A stretch of 64,000 nt of DNA from Aralia elata. Lineage: Eukaryota > Streptophyta > Magnoliopsida > Apiales > Araliaceae. Shown piece after piece: positions 55,581-64,000 of the stretch. The DNA is taken from contig CM068386.1 of assembly GCA_034770075.1 (NCBI GenBank), forward strand, positions 39,117,990 through 39,181,989, given 5' to 3'. The position numbers and the translations under genes were made by a program. A model generated the notes under the pieces. The model saw only the letters and a program-made list of their open reading frames with translations. It was not told where the DNA came from and did not search any database. Position 1 is the stretch's first letter. Every line of letters begins with the position of its first letter.

Positions 55581-58500
55581 ATGTCTAATTCACTATCACT
55601 GCGTACCATATTAGATGCTAATTAACCGGACCAAATTAAAAGGACTAGTTAAAGAATTTGAGAATAGTTCTCAAGGCTGAAAAGCTATCTTATGTCCTTA
55701 ATATGCCTATCCCTGCAATGGTTGCAGACAATGCCTCAGAGGAAGAGATTGCTATTTTTAGAAAGTGGCAAGATGATGCACAGTTGGCTCAATGCATCAT
55801 GCTCGCATCCATGAGTAACGAGCTTCAGCGTCAGCATGAAACTATGGATGCTCCTACTATACTCCTGCACCTTCAAGGAGTTGAATGGTGAGGAAAGTAG
55901 GACTATTAGATATCAGATATCTAAGGAGCTCTTCCGATCTAGAATAACCGATGGCACTACAGTATAGACAAATGTCCTCAAAATGATCAATATGATTGAA
56001 CAATTGGGACAACTGGGTTTTAATGGATGGAGAGTTGATCCAAGATTTGATCTTGTAATCACTTCCGGACTCTTTCTCACAAATTGTTGTGAATTTCCAC
56101 ATGAACAAGCTATATGTCAGCCTGCCTGAGTTGCTTAAACATGTTGAAAACTGTAAAGAGTCACTTTCCAACCAAGAAAGACCAAGTCTTACTGGTAGAT
56201 GATTCTTCCAGGAAGCGGAAGAGGGCCAAAGGATCTTCTTAAAAGAAGAACAATTCAAAGAAGGTAAATGGAAAGGCAAAAATAAAGGACAATATGAACA
56301 AGACTGATGCAGATAGCAAAGGAGTTTGCTTCCAATGTAATAAGCCTGGACACTGGAAAGGAAACTGTAAGGAGTATCTTACAGAGGCTAACCAGAAGAA
56401 GCTTAGTGAAGTTTCGGTTACAAATATGGGTTTGTTCATGATTGAAATAAATTTTTCTATAAGTCAAGGTTCTACTTGGGTATTGGATACCGGCTGTAGT
56501 TCTCACGTATGCAATCCAATGCAGAGACTAAGCAGAAGTAGAAAGCTAAACAAAGTAGTAATCTTATGTGTGGGAATGGAGCAAAGGTTGCTACATTAAC
56601 CATAAGAACTTATAGTTTAGCATTGCCTGCGGGCAAGTCTATTAAGTTAATAAGTTGTTATTATGTTCCAGTTCTCTTTAGAAACATTATTACTTCCGTT
56701 GTTGGACAAGGAAGGTTTTGGTATTATATTTAAGAACATTTGTTGTTCTATTTATAATGATAATGTTTTGTTTGAAACTGAAAGATCACTTGATAGACTT
56801 TGTAAACTTGACTTACATGAAAAATATTTTGCAAATTGAACAAACTAATAAAAGAAAAAGGAGATGGTCATTCAAAGAGTTGAATGTGTGTATTTGATGA
56901 AATACAAGTCTGAATCATTTGAAAGGTTCAAAGAATTCAGAAGTGAAACAAATTGACAAAGTATTAAGATTCTTTGATCAGATCGAGGAAGGAATACTTG
57001 TGCAATAAGTTTCTAGATCATCTCCAAATGGTATTTTCTCATAATGGACACTTCCTGATACACAATAATTGATTGGTGTATCTATAAGGAGAAATTGTAC
57101 CTTGTTGGACATGGTGCAGTCCATAATGATTTTTACCGACATTCCAGTATCCATCTAGGGTTATGCCCTAGAAACGGCTGCATATCTACAAAATAAGGTA
57201 ACCTCAAAAATCTGGCCCCAATACTCCATAAAGGTTATGGATAGGGAGGATTCCTATTCTTAAGTATGTTAAGATAAGGGGTTGTCCAACTTATGTGAAA
57301 AGGTTTCAAAGATAAGTTTGGGATAAAATCTGACAAGTGCAGATTTGTGGGATATCCTAAAGAAAGTTTAGGGTATTATTACTATAATCCTACACGCTAC
57401 CTTCTTAGATAAAGGTGTTTATCATCGAAGGAGCTAGTGGGAGGGTAATAGATCTTGAAAGAGTTCAAGAACCACAAAGCACTTTAAAGTCGAACCGAGG
57501 AACCTGTAGATAGACCTATTGTACCACAACCGAATCGTAAATCTGGAAGAGTACCGAAGATACCTGGGAGGTATGGATTCATCATAGAGGATGATGATAA
57601 GGTACGCATCATAGAGGATGATGATCCAGTTATATACGATGAGGCTATGAGTAGAAGATACTCAGAGAAATGGCAGATGGCCATGAAATCCGAAATGGAC
57701 TCCATGTATGAGAACCAAGTATAGACTCTGGTTACTCCACCGAAAGGCATAGTGCCCAGAGTGTGAATATGGGTCTTTTAAGAGAAAGACTGGAGCAAAT
57801 GGCAAGGTGGAGACCTATAAGACCAGACCTGTTTAAAAGGTTTTTCAAGTCAAGGAGTTGACTGTGATAGAACCTTATTACCGGGTAATGCTCAAGTCCA
57901 TTTGGATTTTACTTGCAATTGCAGCTTATTACGAAATCTGGCAAAATGGATGTGGAGACGTCCTTCCTCAATGAAGACTTGAGGAGAATGTATGTATGAT
58001 ACAGCCAGAGGAATTTGTTTCAAAGGTTGAAGCAAATCGTGTTTTAAGCTACAATGATCCATTGATGGATTGAAGCAAGCTTCTCAAAGATGGAACATTC
58101 GTTTTGATGAGACAATCAAAAGAGTTTGATTTTATCAAAAATGAGAATGAACCTAATGTGTACAAAAGGGTCAGTGGGAGCACTGTGACATTCCTAGTAT
58201 TATATGTTGATATACTACTGATAAGGAATAACATACCAATGCTACAATCAGTAAAGATAAAATTGTCTAAACATTCCTCCATGAATGACTTGGGAGGAGC
58301 ATCCTATAAATTGGGGATATAAGTCTATATAGATAGATTTAAAAGGATGTTCGGCTTGACCCAAGGAACGTATATTCATTTGATGCTAAAGGCGTTTAGC
58401 ATGGCAAACTCCAAGAGAGGTCTCATGATGATGAGCAATGGAGAGAATCTCTCTAAAATTGTCCCCAATTGAAAGAGAGATCACATGAGTTACTATCATG

Positions 58501-59057
58501 TATGCAATGAATATACTAGGCTTGATGTTGATCAGTCATATTCTGGAGAAGATTACTTTAAGACAGTGATAAACATCTTTAGGTACTTAACTGGTACTAA
58601 AGATGTGATTATGATTCATGGTAGGTCTGAATTAAAACTAGAGGGCTAAACAGACTCAAGTTTTTCAGACTGACCAAGACGATAACAAATCCACTTTAGG
58701 GTAAAACGTTACCTTGAAAGGTGGTGCAGTGAATTGGAAAGGTTCCAAACAACAAAGTGTTGTTGGTTTAGTGACAAAGACAAAGTATATAGCTGTAAAT
58801 GAAGCTGCAAGTTGATTGTTTGGATGAAAAGTTTATCACAGAACTAGGAATAGTTCCTAAGTCTCATCTTGGATTCAAACATGTGTTGCGGCACTTTCAT
58901 TTGATTAGTGGAATCATTGAAAGAGAAGAAGTCACTATAGAGATAGTGGACTCTCAAGAACAACATTGCATATCCATTTACTGAATCTTTATCCAAACAG
59001 CAAGATGATCGTCACTTAGAGAAGAAGGGTATTAGATACCATGACGATTGGCTTTAG
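55581..59057 (+). pseudogene. Degenerate Copia gag-pol, copy E
   Basis: Starts at ATG 55581. A TAG near 55648 replaces the tryptophan as in D; the insertion at LHLKEL (about 55870) and the loss at LGFVMDGE (about 56022) are as in A and D. CCHC knuckle CFQCNKPGHWKGNC and protease WVLDTGCSSHVC are readable at 56294-56599. The reverse transcriptase has YVD instead of YVDD (58203-58211). Ends at TAG 59055-59057 before the polypurine tract. Inactive. Confidence 0.9.
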
Positions 59058-59059
59058 TG

Positions 59060-59071
59060 CAAGTGGGAGAT
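59060..59071 (+). other. Polypurine tract, copy E
   Basis: CAAGTGGGAGAT directly before the 3' LTR, same as in D. Confidence 0.85.
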
Positions 59072-60881
59072 TGAAAGTAGTATGCACATAAGCCAATCAT
59101 ATTTGATATGATGTAGCATATACTTTGTAATCTTATTCATTTGTAAAAGGCATTTTACATTATCTACATAGTGCTGTTATATTAAATGTGATAAACCCAT
59201 AGTTTTGAGCAATGCTTTTAGAATCATGATGGTGATCATGCTAATGAGATCTAAATTCTAGATAACTCAAAAACTAAAATCGTTCCTAATCGATGGATTA
59301 CTAAAAAAAAGGGATTAGTGAATCCGGATAGATTAGTACATACGTTGCTTGCTCTTATGAAGAGGATGATTGATCTCATAATCATTTGTGTGGAGACACT
59401 AAAGCAAGTATGTAGGTGCTTATTAGAGAATAAGTTCACTGAACATGGCTCGCTAAGGAATACCTAATGGAGTTTTACTCGCCTGTCAATAGGAATTCCT
59501 CTAGTGATAGTAGTACAAGTGATCCTTGGACTTGAGATCATCATAGTATCTTGTGTATGATGAGTTATACTTTGACATGTCCCTTAAGACCCTTAGGGTA
59601 TATCAAAGGGTATGATTGGGTATAATAAGTTATACATGGAGATAGGTGAATGATCAACAAAGAATCTACCACTTCTAGTAAAAGGAGAGAATGTCCTATG
59701 TGATTCGATAAATGACGACTCAGAAGTCTTTGGCCAAAGCAGAATGAAATTAGAAAGGAGTTTCTAATTTGCATTATCAGAGTTGTGCATTTGAGAATCG
59801 AAATACATATAATTAAATAAAATAAGACTTGACAGTAATTCCATGTCTTATATTTAATTGGGACATTGTATGGTAGAAGGATTGAATTGTACGGTAACTA
59901 TTCACTGAAAGGTTCTTTTGTGATTAATGTTGAAATCTATATTATCTGGAAAGTCGTTGATCGCTAAGGGGGCTTACCCTTATTGTAGAATAAATATTAT
60001 TTATTTAAATGAATTAAATAGTTTAATTTATTTATTTAAATAAGATTAGAATTGTTCTAATTAATTTATTCACAACCGGTTTAATATGGAGAACCTAAAG
60101 GGTCACACCGCAAAAGGAAAATATTTATTTAAGAAGTAAATGGCATAATTGTAATAATAAGTTAAGTGTATTTAATTTAATCTATGGGATAGAATAAATT
60201 AAATAGCTTAATATTTATTATTTAATATTTTGGAAATATTAAATATAAATTAATAAGAAGAGTCTTATTATTATTATTACAATTACTATTATTTAATTCC
60301 TAATAGGGATTGGGAATTGATTAATAGAAGTACTCTCTCATGAATTCCTAATTGGATTAGGAGTTCAATTAATTAAAGGAGTTTAATTAAAATAAAAACC
60401 CTAATCCTAAATAGTTTAGGAGGGTTCCCTATATCTATAAATAAGAGGAGTCTTATCATATTTTGGGGTTAGACAATTTACACACTCTTCCATGAGAATT
60501 GGAGAGAGAGAGTACTTGCAATTTCTATAGAGATAGAAACTAGGGTTTTGCCAACACCCATCTTCTTGAACAAGTATTATTCCTTGATGGATCACCTCTA
60601 GAGGCCAAACACTTGGGTGGCTAACGTTGATCAAAGGAAAGAATTTAATCGGTGGAATTCAAGGAGAACGCGAAGGAATTGGAGGTGAACTTGTACCTGA
60701 GGAAGCTAGAATTCTACAAAGGGTATAATTCTTATTCTCCATCTCTTTCGTTTAATTAATAATTGTGCATAAAGAAAGATCATGGTGATGGTTTGTATAA
60801 AATTTTAAAATATGATTTTATCGCGCTTCCGCACTATTTATGTAATTTGATTGCATATTCGCGCTATGTACAAACCTAACA
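59072..60881 (+). repeat. 3' LTR of Copia copy E
   Basis: 1810 bp, TGAAAG to CTAACA, near-identical to 51711-53499 apart from the deletion there. TATA box at 60436-60443. Confidence 0.95.
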
Positions 60882-63800
60882 GTATTTAACTTAGTACAAC
60901 TATTCTAAAGAATTTAAAGATCAGAGTATAACGCATTCTATGACATAAAGGATCATAATATATTACATAACATTTTGTTCGGTTACATCATTCGTTATAC
61001 TAAGTTATTACAACAACAAGTCTTTAAAAGACTTAAAGTATTCAACAACAGAAATAAAACTTAATAAGCATGTCTTTTTCCCTTATCAGTCCTAGACGTG
61101 CTAGGGATATCATTTACAGCTGCAAAAGAAGATATGCGCAAGAATGAGCTACAAATGCTCAGCAAGTTCATTTGAATATATAAACACCATGTGTTTGATT
61201 TGAAAGATGTCAATGATGTATACTGAGGGTTCTGTACATGAACCATATATTTCATTTAGTTCTATCAGTCTTTAATGACTTAGAACCATCTGAGTTTTGG
61301 ATATCTGGTAGGTGATCAGCCTCACCAATATCCTAGGAGTAAGCATATCATCCTACCATTTGTGGTCAATATATTATCGACATTTATTGGCCTTCCTATG
61401 AAGGCATTTCCATTTACTCAGTATAAGATGTCTTACCAAACAATTTGGTTTGACACAACAATTTACGCTCGAATAAACAATATATGAATAATGATTCATT
61501 TCTTAAGTTATGCTGAACAAGAAGCAATAACTTCACAATAATTGATAGCAAGATGTATAATACTTGCTTAAATATAACAAAGTTGAGTAAGGTTAGGACA
61601 CTTGCCTTTGCGTAGTTCACTATAATTTAGTACAATCGGTCAACGCACGTAGTCTACGTATACCAATAATAAGCGTTAGCACGTATATAAACATGTATCA
61701 CGCTAATCTAAACAAGTTTCATTAAGGTTCGACGTTGATTCGGTATCTCGGTCGCGTCCTTAATGGCTAAACACATAGATTGTTCGATAAAACTTCATTT
61801 GGAAGTCGAATTATTAGTCTAAATAATTTAATTATTATTTCTAACATTTTTAGAAACTTGGTATTATTTTTAAATAATTTTCAGAAGCTTGGAAGTATTT
61901 TTAAGTAATTTTACAAGCTTAGGAATATTTTTAAATAATTTAATTATCATTTAGAATAATTTTAAAACATTTAATATGTTATTTAAATAATTTATTTGTC
62001 ATTTAGAATATTTTTAGATACTTAAAATATTATTTAAATGATTTATTTATCATTTATAATATTTTTAGAAAGATAGAATATTATTTAAATGATTTGCTTT
62101 ATCATTAATAATATTTTTAGACTTTATTTTATCATTAAAATAATTTATTTATTACTTATAATAATTTTCAAAAGTTAATTTGATATTTAAATGATTTTAA
62201 TTATCATTTAAAGTAATTTTTAAATACTTAATATATTATTTAAATGATTTATTTATCATTAATAATATTTAAATATTTAATATTTTATTTAATTATTATA
62301 TATAATAATTTTATTTACCTTAATATCATTTTTAAATAATTAGTATAATTATTTAATAATTTAATATCATTATTTAAATAATTAAAACAATTATTAAATA
62401 ATTTATCATAATTATTATTTATTATTTAATTAAATTAAATAATATTTCAGAATATATAAAAATATTAAAAATGAATTTTTATAATTTAAAAATGAATTTT
62501 TGAATTTATTTATTAATTATTAATAATTATTTAATATTTATTTAATATTTTATAATTTATTTAATTAATTTTTATTTTATTTTTATTAAAAATCCGTCGC
62601 TAAAGGGCTTTAGCGACGGTCTGCTTAGTTTCTTAGGTTTCTGGGTTTGGGTTGAAGACTGTCGCTAAAGGTGTCCTTCAATGAAGAACAGTTGGTCAAG
62701 GTCCAACAGGGACATTTGACCTCAAATTAATCGTAGCTCGTTTGATGTTTGTTCTTGGTTTTTGTTTGTTGTTATAGCTAACATGGCAGTGTACAACGAC
62801 ATATTAATTTACATCACAAACTATATCATATCATGATCTAAAAAGCATGGTCAAACTACCCCGTTCATGACTGTTCTTGAGTTTCTGGGTAACCCAGAAA
62901 CTCATCCAGTCATAACGGTCATCGTGGTTTGACTGTTAATTTCGTTCAACTGATTGATTGTTTAGGTGTTTTAATGATTCGAGATTGTAGTTCATATATC
63001 ATACAACAACTCTACATCAATAAACTACACAAACTATGTCATCTAGGTCATTTCTGGGTTGATCAAAACTCTGACATCAAACTGTCAGACATTCATACGA
63101 TTTCTGGGTTACCCAAAAATCAGTTCCCCATGGTCGGTCAATGGGTTTTGACCATTAATAACTTTCTACCTAGAGATAATTTAACTATTATACCAATTGG
63201 ATCTTAAAGCTAACATGGCATACTACTGATTCATGCTTTAAAACACATCAAACAAACATTTTAAGCCGATCAAAAGCTCTGACAAAAAGGCCTGTCAGAC
63301 TGTTCTTGACTGCCAAGAACAGTTTGAGTTTTTGGTTTGATTTTCATATCTAGATGTTATGTAAACATGTTTTAACCGCCCAGATCACTAAATAACATAT
63401 TAACAAGGATTCCTAAACATCTAAAACACAAAAATTTTGCAGGCTTGAAGATCAAACATAAATTAGGGTTTTGTGCACCTTTTTCTTTAAAATTTGATTT
63501 CTGGCTTCTGATTCTGAGCTTGTGGTTGCTAGGGCTTGTTTAGGCTGGTAATATAAGTGTATAGGTTCACAATTTTGTAGGTTTAAAGCTCAGCATCTCA
63601 TTCTTCTTATAGCAACTTGAATTTAGGGTTTCCTAGACTAATTTCCAAACTTTGCTCCCAAAAATATCTAAGCTTGGAACTTGTGGTGCTTATGATCTGG
63701 CCTAATTAACCTACTTGTGCTGGAGTGTGTCAAGCACAAGCTTGCACACTCCTAGCTTCATTTTCATTAGCTAGGATTTTATTTTTGTTAATCCAGATTT

Positions 63801-64000
63801 TTGTTAATCATGATTAGGATGTTAATTTAGGTTTAGTAATACCCTAATTATGATATTATATCACAATTAAGATTTATAACTCCATAATTTAGGGTTCTTG
63901 AATCAAATTAGGGCCTTAGGGTTTCTAATTAGGGTTTAGGGTTTTCAATCCTACAATTAGGGTTTTAATCTTTCGTTTGGGGTTTAGTTTAATCTTAATG
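60882..64000 (-). repeat. 5' LTR of the Tekay-like element, outer part, cut by the window edge
   Basis: Colinear with 42127-45261 of the 3' LTR. Palindromes at 62594-62619 and 62879-62903 are preserved; the third (about 63099-63121) has one mismatch. No gene; short + strand frames such as 62929-63207 are shared with the other LTR only by copying. Confidence 0.92.

Larger units (their letters stand above)
51711..60881 (+). mobile_element. Complete but defective Ty1/Copia retrotransposon, copy E
   Basis: LTRs 51711-53499 (1789 bp) and 59072-60881 (1810 bp). Target duplication GTAAT/GTATT with one mismatch, inserted in the 5' LTR of the Tekay-like element; the target is intact at 42127-42131. 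The coding part is as degenerate as that of copy D and shares its breaks. It lacks the four GC palindromes and has five instead of two copies of a 47-bp leader repeat. Confidence 0.95.
41735..64000 (-). mobile_element. Tekay-like Ty3/Gypsy chromovirus, - strand, with Copia E nested in its 5' LTR
   Basis: 3' LTR 41735-45739, polypurine tract, pol, gag, an extra ORF, primer site, and 5' LTR 51314-51710 continued at 60882-64000. The window ends about 480 bp before the expected LTR end, judged from the 3' LTR. Lineage call rests on the initiator tRNA-Met primer site, long LTRs, the two CCHC knuckles and a C-terminal chromodomain-like stretch. The polyprotein frame has three stops and one frameshift only. 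Confidence 0.92.

Overview
The window is plant nuclear DNA built almost entirely of long terminal repeat (LTR) retrotransposons nested inside one another; I found no host gene. The plant origin rests on plant-type element families: a Ty3/Gypsy Tat element of about 18 kb with an intron and antisense genes, Ty3/Gypsy chromoviruses of Tekay type, and a Ty1/Copia family with 1.8-kb LTRs and an initiator-tRNA-Met primer site. Species cannot be told from the sequence. Depth of nesting and lack of genes suggest pericentromeric or other heterochromatic DNA (inference).

Layout. 1-2009: broken Tekay-like pol fragment (G1), + strand. 2010-4926: Copia copy C1, + strand, with only the last 113 bp of its 5' LTR, leader, gag and start of protease. 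4927-5946 and 33047-33359: Copia copy A, - strand, fused tail to tail with C1 and split by the next element. 5947-33046: complete Tat (Retand/Ogre-like) element with both LTRs, interrupted at 14592-23636 by complete Copia copy D. 33360-41734: Copia copy B, - strand, the best preserved one, inserted in the leader of A. 41735-64000 and beyond: Tekay-like chromovirus, - strand, inserted in the 5' LTR of B; its own 5' LTR is split by complete Copia copy E (51711-60881). So A holds B, B holds Tekay, Tekay holds E, and separately A holds Tat, Tat holds D.

The Tat element carries gag, protease with a G-patch-like tail, a 173-bp intron whose removal joins the frames exactly, reverse transcriptase, two RNase H domains, and integrase. 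Downstream are two antisense genes on the - strand (one plant-mobile-domain-like with two in-frame introns, one DUF7745-like with a coiled coil), then about 26 copies of a 35-bp repeat that can fold into a hairpin and whose two arms vary together. The Tekay element has an unbroken extra ORF of 191 codons ahead of gag.

The Copia copies fall in two groups. B and C1 have nearly open frames. A, D and E share the same gag frameshifts, and D and E share loss of one catalytic aspartate of reverse transcriptase, so this defective lineage must have moved using enzymes of relatives. Copia leaders carry unusual arrays of palindromes and hairpins between primer site and gag. Element names at lineage level (Tat, Tekay, Angela-like) come from remembered family motifs and were not checked by search.
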